Made by a program: the position numbers and the translations under genes. Source: Kribbella steppae (GTDB lineage Bacteria; Actinomycetota; Actinomycetes; Propionibacteriales; Kribbellaceae). From it: 64,000 nucleotides of DNA. The notes under the pieces are model-generated. The model was not told the origin of the DNA, did no database searches, and saw only the letters and a list, made by a program, of their open reading frames with translations. Of the stretch, positions 1-8,621 are shown piece after piece; position 1 is the stretch's first letter, and each line of letters opens with the position of its first letter. Location: assembly GCF_004342025.1 (NCBI RefSeq), contig NZ_SLWN01000027.1, positions 1 to 64,000 of the forward strand, given 5' to 3'.

Positions 1-43
1 CCAACGCATCACCGTGACGCTCGGAATCCTCCAAAAACGACAT
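1..43 (-). CDS. possible 5' end of an unrecognised gene, cut by the window edge
   Basis: An ATG at 43 on the minus strand opens a frame reading MSFLEDSERHGDAL to the window edge. A GAGGAG sequence lies about 12 bases upstream, a little far for a ribosome binding site and inside a hairpin at 47..79. Only 14 codons are visible, so no family can be assigned. It would be co-directional with and downstream of the citrate synthase gene. Confidence 0.25.
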   Translation of the reverse strand, partial: MSFLEDSERHGDAL

Positions 44-46
44 GGC

Positions 47-79
47 CGTCGCAACTCCTCAAATCGAGGTGTTGCGACG
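47..79 (-). terminator. hairpin downstream of gltA
   Basis: Two 14-base arms, with one mismatch, flank a 5-base loop (aaatc). The hairpin begins 43 bases beyond the gltA stop in the direction of gltA transcription. There is no clear U-tract. It may be a weak terminator, or it may sequester the GAGGAG in front of the possible gene starting at 43. Confidence 0.45.
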
Positions 80-121
80 ACCACGTGAACCCGCCAAGGG
101 AGGGGCCGTTTGGGTGGTGGG

Positions 122-1408
122 TCAGCGGTCGCCCATCGGGACGTACTGGACGCCGCGCTCGCCGGTGTAGATCTGCTTGGGCCGGGCGATCTTCTGGTCG
201 GTGTCGCCCAGCATCTCCAGCCACTGCGCCAGCCAGCCCGACGTCCGCGGGATGGCGAACAGCACGGTGAACATCTCCGGCGGGAACTCCAGCGCCTCGT
301 AGATCAGGCCGGAGTAGAAGTCGACGTTCGGGTAGAGCTTGCGGGAGACGAAGTACTCGTCCTCCAGCGCGATCTTCTCCAGCTCGACGGCGATCTTCAG
401 CAGCGGGTTGATCCCGGTCACCTCGAACACGTCGTCGGCGGCCTTCTTGATGATCTTGGCCCGCGGGTCGTAGTTCTTGTAGACCCGGTGGCCGAAGCCC
501 ATCAGCCGCTCGTCGCCGTTCTTCACGCCCTCGATGAACGACGGCACGTTGTCGACCGAGCCGATCCGGCGGAGCATCTTCAGGACCGCCTCGTTGGCGC
601 CGCCGTGCAGCGGGCCGTAGAGGGCGCCGATGCCGCCGGCGACCGCCGTGTACGGGTCGACCTGGGTGGAGCCGATCGCCCGAACCGCGTTGGTGGAGGC
701 GTTCTGCTCGTGGTCGGCGTGCAGGATGAACAGGATCTCCAGCGCCCGCACCAGCCGGTCGTCGGCGGCGTACTTGGGCTCGCTCATCTTGAACAGCATG
801 GACAGGAAGTTCGCCGTGTAGCTGAGCTCGTTGTCCGGGTACACGTACGGCTTGCCCTGGGCGTGCCGGAACGCGAACGCACCCAGCGTCGGCATCTTCG
901 CGATCAGCCGCCGGATCTGCAGCGCCCGGGACTCCTCGTCGAAGATGTTGCGGGACTCCGGGTAGAAAGTGGACAGCGCGCCGACCGAGGCAGCCAGCAT
1001 GCCCATCGGATGCGCGTCGTACCGGAAGCCCTGCATGAAGGTCTTCAGGTTCTCGTGCACGAACGTGTGATACGTCACGTCGTGCGCCCAGGCCTCGTAC
1101 TCCGCCTTGTTCGGCAGCTTGCCGTTCACCAGCAGGTAAGCCACCTCGAGGTAGTTCGACTGCTCGGCGAGCTGCTCGATCGGGTACCCGCGGTACTCGA
1201 GGATGCCCTTGTCGCCGTCGATGAAGGTGACGGACGATCGACAGGAGGCGGTGTTCACGAACCCGGGGTCGTAGGTGGCCAGGCCACCGTCGCCGTCGGA
1301 TGCGCTGATCTGCTTGAGATCGGCGGCACGGATCGTGCCATCGGTGATGGCAAGGTCGAAGTCCTTGCCGGTCCGGTTGTCCCGGACGGTGAGCGACTGA
1401 TCGGTCAC
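122..1408 (-). CDS. gltA: citrate synthase (type II)
   Basis: Condenses oxaloacetate and acetyl-CoA to citrate at the entry of the TCA cycle, in the cytoplasm. The 428-residue product has the length and motifs of the hexameric type II enzymes: an N-terminal beta-rich region with the family signature LATYDPGFVNTASC, the HADHEQNAS histidine, the PLHGGANEAV histidine and the NVDFYSG aspartate that form the active site. I chose the GTG at 1408 because AAGAGGG lies 4 bases upstream and the protein then starts at TDQSLTVRDN, as in relatives. An ATG at 1435 is an in-frame alternative with a weaker ribosome binding site. It diverges from rplM. Confidence 0.96.
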   Translation of the reverse strand: MTDQSLTVRDNRTGKDFDLAITDGTIRAADLKQISASDGDGGLATYDPGFVNTASCRSSVTFIDGDKGILEYRGYPIEQLAEQSNYLEVAYLLVNGKLPNKAEYEAWAHDVTYHTFVHENLKTFMQGFRYDAHPMGMLAASVGALSTFYPESRNIFDEESRALQIRRLIAKMPTLGAFAFRHAQGKPYVYPDNELSYTANFLSMLFKMSEPKYAADDRLVRALEILFILHADHEQNASTNAVRAIGSTQVDPYTAVAGGIGALYGPLHGGANEAVLKMLRRIGSVDNVPSFIEGVKNGDERLMGFGHRVYKNYDPRAKIIKKAADDVFEVTGINPLLKIAVELEKIALEDEYFVSRKLYPNVDFYSGLIYEALEFPPEMFTVLFAIPRTSGWLAQWLEMLGDTDQKIARPKQIYTGERGVQYVPMGDR

Positions 1409-1558
1409 AATGCCCTCTTCGGAAGCTGGCGCCATCGCCTGGTGAGTGAGGGTTATCGTCAGCCGGCGGGACGCGGATCGGACTGCAATCTTCACCGCTA
1501 AACTAGTGCTGTCGGGGTCTGCTTCCAAGCCGGGGTCCCCGGTGGGGATCTGCTCGCT

Positions 1559-1588
1559 TTGACCCAGGGCGGACACCGCCGGTATTCT
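1559..1588 (+). promoter_or_regulatory. sigma-70-type promoter for rplM-rpsI
   Basis: TTGACC at 1559-1564 and TATTCT at 1583-1588 are separated by 18 bases, a good match to a vegetative actinobacterial promoter. It leaves a leader of roughly 90 bases before the rplM GTG. Read from sequence only. Confidence 0.6.
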
Positions 1589-1620
1589 GGGCTGCTGTTG
1601 TGCGTTCCAGGTCCCAGCCC

Positions 1621-1643
1621 CGTCGGCGGACCATTCGCCGACG
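1621..1643 (+). promoter_or_regulatory. hairpin in the rplM leader
   Basis: Eight-base perfect arms (CGTCGGCG and CGCCGACG) around a 7-base loop lie in the 5' leader, 41 bases before rplM. L13 leaders that mediate autoregulation are known in some bacteria. Whether this one does is inference, because the structure is too simple to assign to a known leader class. Confidence 0.4.
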
Positions 1644-1684
1644 TACCAGTTTTGTCAACCTCTGAGAAACGAAGGTCAACGACC

Positions 1685-2128
1685 GTGCGCACGTACAGCC
1701 CGAAGCCTGCTGACGTCACCCGCGAGTGGCACGTGATCGACGCCACCGACGTCACGCTCGGTCGGCTCGCCGTCCAGATCGCCACCCTGCTGCGTGGCAA
1801 GCACAAGCCGACGTTCGCGCCGCACGTGGACGGCGGTGACTTCGTCGTTGTCGTCAACGCGTCCAAGGTCGCGCTGTCCGGCACCAAGCGGACGGACAAG
1901 CTGGCCTACCGCCACTCGGGTCACCCGGGTGGTCTGACGGCCACGCCGATCGGCGAGATCCTCGACAAGGACCCTCGCAAGGCCGTCGAGAAAGCTGTCT
2001 GGGGCATGCTGCCGAAGAACCGCCTGAGCCGGAAGCTGCTCACCAAGCTGAAGGTGTACGCCGGTCCGGAGCACCCGCACACCGCCCAGCAGCCGAAGCC
2101 GTTCGAGATCACCCAGATCGCCCAGTAA
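1685..2128 (+). CDS. rplM: 50S ribosomal protein L13
   Basis: Large-subunit ribosomal protein, 147 residues, the normal length. It begins MRTYSPKPADVTREW and carries the L13 core (DATDVTLGRLAVQIA, RHSGHPGGL, KAVWGMLPKNRLSR). The GTG at 1685 was chosen because GAAGG lies 9 bases upstream and because homologues start here; the frame stays open further upstream without a ribosome binding site. It forms the conserved rplM-rpsI pair with the next gene, 35 bases downstream. Confidence 0.97.
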   Translation: MRTYSPKPADVTREWHVIDATDVTLGRLAVQIATLLRGKHKPTFAPHVDGGDFVVVVNASKVALSGTKRTDKLAYRHSGHPGGLTATPIGEILDKDPRKAVEKAVWGMLPKNRLSRKLLTKLKVYAGPEHPHTAQQPKPFEITQIAQ

Positions 2129-2163
2129 GCGATCGACGAGCCAGGTAAACGAGGATTCCCAGC

Positions 2164-2685
2164 GTGAGCGACATCACCACCGAGACCGAAACGATCGACC
2201 CCGAGGTCCCCATCGACAACGAGGGCCCGGTCGCCTACACCTCCGAGACGAACCCGACTCCGGAGCAGCGCGCCGAGACGGGTCGGGTCGCGGTGATCAA
2301 CCCGGCCGGCGCCACCGGTCGCCGCAAGGAGGCCGTCGCCCGCGTCCGCCTGGTGCCCGGCACCGGTCAGTGGACCGTCAACGGCAAGCCGCTGGACGTC
2401 TACTTCCCGAACAAGGTCCACCAGCAGCACGTGAACGAGCCGTTCGTCGTCGCGGGCCTGGAGGGCTCGTACGACGTGATCGCCCGGATCAACGGCGGTG
2501 GCATCACCGGCCAGGCCGGTGCGCTGCAGCTCGGTGTGGCCCGCTGCCTGAACGCCGCCGACGAGGAGGCGAACCGGCCGGGTCTGAAGAAGGCCGGTCT
2601 GCTCAGCCGCGACGCGCGGATCAAGGAGCGGAAGAAGGCCGGTCTCAAGAAGGCCCGCAAGGCGCCGCAGTACAGCAAGCGCTGA
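2164..2685 (+). CDS. rpsI: 30S ribosomal protein S9
   Basis: Small-subunit protein whose basic C-terminal tail reaches the P-site tRNA. It has 173 residues: an acidic N-terminal extension of about 40 residues usual in actinobacteria, then the S9 domain (ATGRRKEAVARVRLVPG, INGGGITGQAGA) and the canonical end APQYSKR. It starts at GTG with GAGGA about 10 bases upstream. The next gene, glmM, starts 7 bases after the stop and is probably co-transcribed. Confidence 0.97.
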   Translation: MSDITTETETIDPEVPIDNEGPVAYTSETNPTPEQRAETGRVAVINPAGATGRRKEAVARVRLVPGTGQWTVNGKPLDVYFPNKVHQQHVNEPFVVAGLEGSYDVIARINGGGITGQAGALQLGVARCLNAADEEANRPGLKKAGLLSRDARIKERKKAGLKKARKAPQYSKR

Positions 2686-2692
2686 TCACCTG

Positions 2693-4039
2693 ATGGGTCG
2701 TTTGTTCGGCACGGACGGAGTCCGTGGCCTGGCGAACGTGGACCTGACCGCGGAGCTGGCGCTCGACCTCTCGGTCGCGGCAGCTCACGTACTCGGCGAG
2801 GCCGGTGCCTTCGAAGGGCACCGGCCACGCGCCGTTGTGGGGCGGGATCCACGGGCCAGTGGTGAGTTCCTGGAAGCTGCCGTGGTGGCCGGTCTGGCCA
2901 GCGCCGGCGTCGATGTGGTCAGGCTCGGTGTGCTGCCGACCCCGGCCGTGGCCTACCTGACCGGTTCGACCGGCGCCGATCTCGGCGTGATGTTGTCCGC
3001 CAGCCACAACCCGATGCCGGACAACGGCATCAAGTTCCTGGCACGTGGCGGGATCAAGCTGGACGACGCGATCGAGGACGCGATCGAGGCCCGGATGGGC
3101 GAGGAGTGGCAGCGTCCGACCGGTGCCGCCGTCGGTCGCGTCTTCGACGACGGCCAGGGCTTCGAGACATATGTCTCGCACCTGGTCCGGTCCGCGCCGA
3201 ACCGGTTCGACGGGGTCAAAGTCGTGATCGACTGCGCCAACGGCGCTGCCTCGCAGACCGCTCCGGAGGCCCTGCGCCGGCTCGGTGCCGAGGTGATCAC
3301 GCACGCCGCCGCGCCCGACGGACTGAACATCAACCTTGACTGCGGTTCCACCCACCTGGAGGGCCTGCAGCGCGAGGTGATCGGCCACCGTGCCGACCTC
3401 GGCATCGCCCTGGACGGCGACGCGGACCGCTGCCTGGCCGTCGACGCCAACGGCGAACTCGTGGACGGTGACCAGATTCTCGCCATCCTGGCGCTGGCGA
3501 TGCGTGACAGCGGCCGGTTGTCCAACGACACCGTGGTCGCCACAGTGATGAGCAACCTCGGCTTCGTCCAGGCGATGGTCCGGGAGCGGATCGCGGTCGA
3601 GCAGACCAAGGTCGGCGACCGGTACGTGCTGGAGGCCATGAAGGCCGGCGGTCACAAGCTCGGCGGTGAGCAGTCCGGGCACGTGATCCTGTCCGACCAC
3701 GCCACCACCGGCGACGGCACGCTGACCGCGGTCATGCTGCTCGCCCGGATCGCCCAGACCGGCAAGACGCTGAGCGACCTGGCCGGCGCGATGTCCCGGC
3801 TCCCGCAGGTGCTGGTCAACGTCAAGGACGTGGACAAGTCCCGCGCCGGCACCGACCCGGCCGTCCAGACTGCTGTTGCCGAAGCCACCACCCGCCTGGG
3901 TGACACCGGCCGAGTCCTCCTCCGCCCATCGGGTACGGAGCCTCTGGTCCGGGTCATGGTCGAAGCGGAGTCCTCGGACATCGCCGACGAGATCGCCCAC
4001 TCCCTGGCCGACGTGGTCGCCAACTCACTGAAGCTCTGA
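2693..4039 (+). CDS. glmM: phosphoglucosamine mutase
   Basis: Converts glucosamine-6-phosphate to glucosamine-1-phosphate for UDP-GlcNAc and hence cell-wall synthesis. It is 448 residues, the standard length. The phosphoserine loop SASHNP places the catalytic serine at residue 104, followed by the metal-binding DGDADR loop, the sugar-binding GEQSGH loop and the phosphate-binding RPSGTEP loop near the C-terminus. It is the third gene of the rplM-rpsI-glmM run and is closed by a strong terminator 8 bases after its stop. Confidence 0.97.
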   Translation: MGRLFGTDGVRGLANVDLTAELALDLSVAAAHVLGEAGAFEGHRPRAVVGRDPRASGEFLEAAVVAGLASAGVDVVRLGVLPTPAVAYLTGSTGADLGVMLSASHNPMPDNGIKFLARGGIKLDDAIEDAIEARMGEEWQRPTGAAVGRVFDDGQGFETYVSHLVRSAPNRFDGVKVVIDCANGAASQTAPEALRRLGAEVITHAAAPDGLNINLDCGSTHLEGLQREVIGHRADLGIALDGDADRCLAVDANGELVDGDQILAILALAMRDSGRLSNDTVVATVMSNLGFVQAMVRERIAVEQTKVGDRYVLEAMKAGGHKLGGEQSGHVILSDHATTGDGTLTAVMLLARIAQTGKTLSDLAGAMSRLPQVLVNVKDVDKSRAGTDPAVQTAVAEATTRLGDTGRVLLRPSGTEPLVRVMVEAESSDIADEIAHSLADVVANSLKL

Positions 4040-4047
4040 ACACCTTC

Positions 4048-4087
4048 CAGGGGCCTCGGACAAGGAATTCCTTGTCCGAGGCCCCTG
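4048..4087 (+). terminator. terminator after glmM, perfect 40-base palindrome
   Basis: The 20-base arms are perfectly complementary (centre GGAATTCC) and are followed by TTTCTT on the plus strand. It lies between glmM and the 3' end of the convergent acyltransferase gene, so it could serve both directions. It marks the right edge of the ribosomal-protein operon. Confidence 0.85.
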
Positions 4088-4102
4088 TTTCTTGTCCCAG
4101 CC

Positions 4103-5110
4103 TCAGAGCGCGCCGACGAGTTGGCTCCCGGCCGGCAGCCTGATTCCGGTGCGCGTGGCCCAGTGCCGGCCGGAGCGCAGGTGCGACACGAATGCCCGTT
4201 GCAACGTGGTCTGCTGCGGTATCCGGGCGAGATCCTCGGCCTCGAGCGACGTCTCCGGGGGTGCGACGTGCAGGCCGAGGCGCATCATCTCGCGATCACC
4301 CTCGTGCGGGTCGTCGGGCGGCAGCTGCGGGAGCACGGTGAATCGGCGCTGGAACTGCAGGATGTTCGACTCGGGATGCAGGTACTCGGCGAGCTGCGGA
4401 TCGAGCAACCACGACGTACATGAGAAGACCGTCACCGGCTCCTCGGGATACCAATGCGCGAAGTACCGTTCGGCGGCGGCGATCGACTCCTCCGACGCGG
4501 TGGCGTCGAGTGGCCCGATCGGTGGCACGTGGATCATCAGCCCGTACCCCGCGGGCCCGTCGCCGAGCGCGAGCTGGGCGCGAGTGAACGAATGACGGCC
4601 GATCTGAATGTCGGCGCTCCGGAACCGCAACGGCGGACCCCACAGCGGAAACAGCCCGACTCCCGCCTGGCCAGTCACATCCCGATGCGTCCCCATCACT
4701 CCACCCAGCGCGGACACACTCGCTTTGGTGATCGACTCGGGCACACCGCGCTGAGCATGTACGTCGAGCAGCCGCGGCAGCCTGGACAGCAACGCCCAGG
4801 CCGCCACGAACAATCCGATCGGCGATGCCGTCAGGACGGGCCACGAGGTGAAACCGTTCGCCTCGATCGGCTGATCCATTCCACGGTCGAGATCGGTCAC
4901 CATCGCGCCCAGCACCGCCCACCAGTCCTCGTGCCGGGACGGATCCGGCCGGGCCGCGAGCATGTCATCGCGGTCCTGCTCTGAGACCCCACAGAACTCC
5001 AGCATCTCCGCCGCCTGGCGATCGTCGGGAAGACTCACGTCAGCCGCGGTCTCCAGTCCTCCCAACCAGGCAGTCGCCCTCTCCGAAAGCCCCAACTCCG
5101 CGATGCTCAC
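4103..5110 (-). CDS. GNAT-like acyltransferase domain protein (NAT_N plus GNAT_C architecture)
   Basis: The 335-residue protein resembles the actinobacterial acyltransferase-domain proteins that have a helical N-terminal domain (about residues 1-130) followed by a GNAT-like C-terminal domain (about 130-290). Visible hallmarks are the DWWAVLGAMVTDL, GLMIHVPPIGPLD and TVFSCTSWLLDPQL stretches. The substrate is unknown. The start is GTG at 5110 with GGGAGGA 7 bases upstream. It lies 72 bases downstream of ilvC on the same strand and may be co-transcribed with it. No membrane segment or signal peptide is seen. Confidence 0.7.
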   Translation of the reverse strand: MSIAELGLSERATAWLGGLETAADVSLPDDRQAAEMLEFCGVSEQDRDDMLAARPDPSRHEDWWAVLGAMVTDLDRGMDQPIEANGFTSWPVLTASPIGLFVAAWALLSRLPRLLDVHAQRGVPESITKASVSALGGVMGTHRDVTGQAGVGLFPLWGPPLRFRSADIQIGRHSFTRAQLALGDGPAGYGLMIHVPPIGPLDATASEESIAAAERYFAHWYPEEPVTVFSCTSWLLDPQLAEYLHPESNILQFQRRFTVLPQLPPDDPHEGDREMMRLGLHVAPPETSLEAEDLARIPQQTTLQRAFVSHLRSGRHWATRTGIRLPAGSQLVGAL

Positions 5111-5182
5111 GTTCTCGTCCTCCCAGCAGGCCGATGCGTACTGAGCGATGACACCACGGGCCGCACCCGGAATGCACGACTT

Positions 5183-6646
5183 CTAACTCACCGAGATATC
5201 GACCGACGGGCGGAGTTTGGCGGCCTCGGTGAGGGCATCGTGGGTTGGGTTGCTGAGGAAGCTGGCGATGAGGGTCTGGTCAGCGGGGGTGTCCAGGCTG
5301 GGCAGGGCGATCTGCTCGTACGACGCCTGGAAGCGGGGACCCCAGCGGCGGGTGCCGAGGCGGGCGGTCCGGGAGCAGTTGTCGACCATGTAGGCCACGT
5401 CGCGGGCGTGCATGTAGGGCAGCAGCGAGTCGACCGCCTCGATGATCGACTCGTTGACGATCTCGGACCAGGGGTGACCGCGGTCGGCGAACTCGTCGAC
5501 CTGGGCGACCATGGTGGCCACGAAAAGCCCCGCGGTCAGTGGGTCGATGGCGGCCGGCGTCGTACCGCGGCGGGCGTGCACCTCGGCGCCGTACGACCAC
5601 ATCGGGCTGCCGCCGATCCGGGACATCGGCCGGGAGGCGAGGCGGTCCTCGGCCAGGATCACGCTGCGCAGTTCGGTGCCGTCGGCAACTTCGTCGTAGA
5701 TCTCGGCGACGATCTCGCGGGCCGGCCCGTAGGCGGCGGTGTAGGCGCGGTCGAACAGGTCCCGGTCGTCGTCGGTCAGGGCGGCGCGGACGGCGGGGAG
5801 CCCGGCCGCGGAGATGGTGCGCGCGATCGGTCCGGTGATCGATTCGGTGGAGCGCTCGTACGCCGTGACCGGATCCGCGCCGTCGAGGCGGAAGTGGCGG
5901 TACAGCGCCTCGACCAGACCATGGACCGCGCCGAGCAGGATCGCGCGTTCCCCGACGATGTCGGACTTGTACTCGTTCTCCAACGTGGTGGCGAAGGTGT
6001 ACGGCGATCCCAGTCCGACCGACCAGGCCAGCGCACGGTCCGTCGCGTGACCGTCCGGATCGGCGTGTACGGCGATACTGGCGTTGATCCCGGCCCCGTT
6101 CACCGTCGCGCCCTGCTCGTAGAGGCGTCGTACCGAATCGCCCATGCCCTTGGGGCAGACCGCGATCACCGGGTGGCCGGCGGGGAAGTCACCGCCGCTG
6201 GCCTTCAGATGACCGAGCAGGAAGCCGTGCGAGAGTCCAATCGTGGCGCCGGGCTTGAGTACGGCGAAGATCCGCTCGTGCTCGGCTGCGAGCGCGGCGT
6301 CGGCGATCAGCAGGATCACCAGGTCGGAGGCCGCAGCCACCGCCAACCAGTCGCCGAGGGTGCCGTCGTCCTCGGTGAATCCGAGCTTGCGCGCGTCGTC
6401 CGCCGAGGCTGAGCCCGGACGCAGCCCGACGGACACGGTCACGTCGGTGCCGGCTAGCGAGTCGCGCAGGTTCTGCGCCTGGGCGCGTCCCTGCGGACCC
6501 CAGCCGAGGACGCCGATCCGCCGTACGCCGTGCAACGACTGGGGTAGCAACGGGAACAGGTCCCGGCCGCCGCGCAGGATGGTCTCCGTTCCGCCCGGAA
6601 CGGTCATGGTCTCGGTACGGAAGACCGACGAGGTGAAGGTGGTCAT
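5183..6646 (-). CDS. ilvC: ketol-acid reductoisomerase, class II, plant-type
   Basis: NADPH- and Mg-dependent enzyme of branched-chain amino-acid synthesis; converts acetolactate or acetohydroxybutyrate to the dihydroxy acids. The 487 residues make it a long class II enzyme, whereas actinobacterial ilvBNC operons carry the short class I form. From memory its blocks resemble plant chloroplast enzymes: GGRDLFPLLP, IGVLGWGPQGRAQAQNLRDS, LGLSHGFLLGHL-like segments, VIAVCPKGMG, NGAGIN, TFATTLENEYKSDI, MHARDVAYMVDNCS and the C-terminal LRPSVDISV. There is no transit peptide. It diverges from an IlvY-like regulator across a LysR-type dyad. Lateral origin is inferred. Confidence 0.93.
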   Translation of the reverse strand: MTTFTSSVFRTETMTVPGGTETILRGGRDLFPLLPQSLHGVRRIGVLGWGPQGRAQAQNLRDSLAGTDVTVSVGLRPGSASADDARKLGFTEDDGTLGDWLAVAAASDLVILLIADAALAAEHERIFAVLKPGATIGLSHGFLLGHLKASGGDFPAGHPVIAVCPKGMGDSVRRLYEQGATVNGAGINASIAVHADPDGHATDRALAWSVGLGSPYTFATTLENEYKSDIVGERAILLGAVHGLVEALYRHFRLDGADPVTAYERSTESITGPIARTISAAGLPAVRAALTDDDRDLFDRAYTAAYGPAREIVAEIYDEVADGTELRSVILAEDRLASRPMSRIGGSPMWSYGAEVHARRGTTPAAIDPLTAGLFVATMVAQVDEFADRGHPWSEIVNESIIEAVDSLLPYMHARDVAYMVDNCSRTARLGTRRWGPRFQASYEQIALPSLDTPADQTLIASFLSNPTHDALTEAAKLRPSVDISVS

Positions 6647-6672
6647 GCCCTTCAGTTAAGGTCGACGGCGAG

Positions 6673-6691
6673 TGTTGCAGCAAGCGCAACA
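6673..6691. promoter_or_regulatory. candidate IlvY operator between ilvC and ilvY
   Basis: TGTTGC and GCAACA flank 7 bases, giving a 19-base dyad that contains the T-N11-A core typical of LysR-family sites. It lies in the 75-base gap between the divergent ilvC and ilvY starts. A further GTTGC half-site sits at 6705-6709. E. coli IlvY also binds sites in the ilvY-ilvC gap and activates ilvC with acetolactate as inducer; transfer of that mechanism here is inference. Confidence 0.65.
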
Positions 6692-6721
6692 TCTGCACCG
6701 GGCCGTTGCGGAGAATGGAAT

Positions 6722-7576
6722 ATGGAGCATCGAGAGCTGGAGCTGTTCCTGCACCTGGCGCGCACCCTGAACTACGGACGCACCAGCCTGGAGTGTCATG
6801 TCAGCGCAGCGACGCTGACCAGGACGATCCAGCGGCTGGAAGTGCGAGCGGGTGCGCGGCTGCTCGATCGCGGTCCGCGCGGCGTTGTCCTCACCGAGGA
6901 CGGTCAGCGCTTCACGTCGTACGCCGAACGGGCCCTGGCGCTCTGGGAGGACTACCACGCGGGTGCCGGCGAGGCGGCCGATCTGGTCGGTGAGCTGCGC
7001 ATCTTCGCCACAGTGACGGCCTGTCAGGCGTTGCTGCCCGACCTGCTCGCGCCGCTGCGGCCAGCGCATCCGCAGATCCGGCTCGACGTTCGGACCGGCG
7101 ATGCGGCGGCGGCTTTGGCCAGGCTCGACGAGGGTGAAGTGGACGCCGCCGTCGCAGGCATCCCGAAGCGCCTGCCTCAGACTCTGGTGACTCGCACAGT
7201 GGCCGTCACCGACCTCGTGCTGGTTGCGGCTGACCAATCCACAGTTGACGGGCCATTCGTCGTACCAGCCCGTGGTCTGGTGCGTGAAGCGGCCTTCCGA
7301 TGGTTCCGTCGGAAAGGCATCAAGCCGGTCATCGCGGCCGAGCCCGACGGCCACGAAGCACTTCTCGCCCTGGTGGCACTCGGCTGCGGCACCGGCATCG
7401 TGCCGCGTCTCGTCCTCGAGTCCGCGCCATCGGCCAATCGCCTGACCGAACTACCCGCCGACCTCGAGCCGCTCACCATCGGCCTCTGCGCCCGTCGCGC
7501 CGATCTCCGCCGCCCACTGATCGCCGCCCTCTGGGGACTCGTTCAGCGGGGTGGGCCGGTGGTCGCGCCGGGGTAG
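6722..7576 (+). CDS. ilvY: LysR-family regulator, IlvY-like
   Basis: Predicted activator of the divergent ilvC. The 284-residue protein has an N-terminal winged HTH (about residues 1-60, HVSAATLTRTIQRLE) and a LysR substrate-binding domain. The domain follows E. coli IlvY closely as I recall it: GELRIFATVTACQALLPDL, then RTGDAAAALARLDEGEVDAAVAG in two pieces, WFRRKGI, HEALLALVALGCGTGIVP and a C-terminal IGLCARRADLRRPLI. No other ilv genes are nearby. Its 3' end overlaps the convergent LacI-family gene by 34 bases. Confidence 0.85.
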   Translation: MEHRELELFLHLARTLNYGRTSLECHVSAATLTRTIQRLEVRAGARLLDRGPRGVVLTEDGQRFTSYAERALALWEDYHAGAGEAADLVGELRIFATVTACQALLPDLLAPLRPAHPQIRLDVRTGDAAAALARLDEGEVDAAVAGIPKRLPQTLVTRTVAVTDLVLVAADQSTVDGPFVVPARGLVREAAFRWFRRKGIKPVIAAEPDGHEALLALVALGCGTGIVPRLVLESAPSANRLTELPADLEPLTIGLCARRADLRRPLIAALWGLVQRGGPVVAPG

Positions 7577-8553
7577 AGCTTGGCGGGGACGAGTTGGGGC
7601 GGGAGGGGGTCAGCGCCTTCCACTTGCCGGATGAGGGCCTCGGTGCCCAGCTGGCCGAGCTCGGGGCCTGGGGTTCGCATGATGGTGAGCGCGGGGTTGG
7701 TGAGGGCTGCCATCTCCGGGGCCATCAGCAGGGGCAGGACCGAGATGTCGTCGGGGACCCGGAGGCCGAGGCGGTTCAGGCCGGCCACGGCGCCGAGAGC
7801 GGCGAACTCGTTGACGATCAGGACGGCGGTCGTGTCCGGGTGATCGCGGACGAGGCGGGCCATGGCGTCCTGGCCGGCCAGGGACGAGCCGGAGCATTCC
7901 AGTACGACGGTTTCGAGGCCGTACTCCGGGGCGACCCGGCGATAGGCGGCTTCGGAGCGGACGTAGGGGCCGTAGGTGCTGAAGAGAGGATCGTTGAGGT
8001 TGCCCGAGATCAGCGCCAGCTGCCGGTGCCCGAGGCCGTGCAGGTAGCCGATCGCATCCTCGACGGTTCGGTCGAAGTCGATGTCGACATGGGACAGGCC
8101 CTCCAGCGCGCTCGTTCGCCCGATCAAGGCGAACGGCGTAGCGGTCTTCTGCAGGACCGCGACGCGCGGGTCGTCCAGTTGGACCTCCATCAGCACGACG
8201 CCGTCGACGAGGCCCTGGCCCACCAGTTCGGTCAGTTCGCTGCCGTCGTTGCCGACCGGCCAGAGGACCAGGTGATAGTCCTGTTTGCGCGCCGCGTCCG
8301 CGGCGCTGGTGAAGAACTCGGCAGCCGAGAAGCCGAACTTGTGGTCCAGCGCCGGATAGGCCATCGCGATGATGTGCGTACGCCGGCTGGCCAGCGCGCG
8401 GGCCACCACGTTGCGGCGATATCCGAGGTCGGCCATCGACTGCTCGACCCTCGCCCGGGTCGCCGCGGTGACCGGCTTGGTGCCGTTCAGCACGAAGGAG
8501 ACGGTCGCGATCGACACGCCCGCGCGGTGGGCGACGTCCCGCATGTTCACCAT
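7543..8553 (-). CDS. LacI-family sugar-responsive repressor
   Basis: A 336-residue regulator: N-terminal LacI HTH (MRDVAHRAGVSIATVSFVLNG, residues 4-24, then the hinge helix RNVVARALASRR) and a periplasmic-binding-protein-like sugar domain. I set the start at the ATG at 8553, with AGAGGAGG 9 bases upstream; the frame is open back to 8616 without a better site. It faces the ABC transporter operon, and two operator-like sequences lie in the gap, so it most likely represses that operon until its sugar ligand binds. The sugar is not readable from sequence. Confidence 0.9.
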   Translation of the reverse strand: MVNMRDVAHRAGVSIATVSFVLNGTKPVTAATRARVEQSMADLGYRRNVVARALASRRTHIIAMAYPALDHKFGFSAAEFFTSAADAARKQDYHLVLWPVGNDGSELTELVGQGLVDGVVLMEVQLDDPRVAVLQKTATPFALIGRTSALEGLSHVDIDFDRTVEDAIGYLHGLGHRQLALISGNLNDPLFSTYGPYVRSEAAYRRVAPEYGLETVVLECSGSSLAGQDAMARLVRDHPDTTAVLIVNEFAALGAVAGLNRLGLRVPDDISVLPLLMAPEMAALTNPALTIMRTPGPELGQLGTEALIRQVEGADPLPPQLVPAKLYPGATTGPPR

Positions 8554-8621
8554 CGCAGCGAACCTCCTCTGACCTCTTGACAGCAGTGTGACCTGAGGAA
8601 CATAGTCCTTGGACACCTCAG

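Noticed and set aside
110..1501. Long plus-strand reading frame opposite citrate synthase
   Set aside because: It is the antisense shadow of gltA; its composition (Val/Leu/Arg/Asp rich, no domain) is typical of high-GC opposite-strand frames.
2645..4000. Long minus-strand frame opposite glmM
   Set aside because: Antisense shadow of a clear phosphoglucosamine mutase gene, with no recognisable domain or ribosome binding site.
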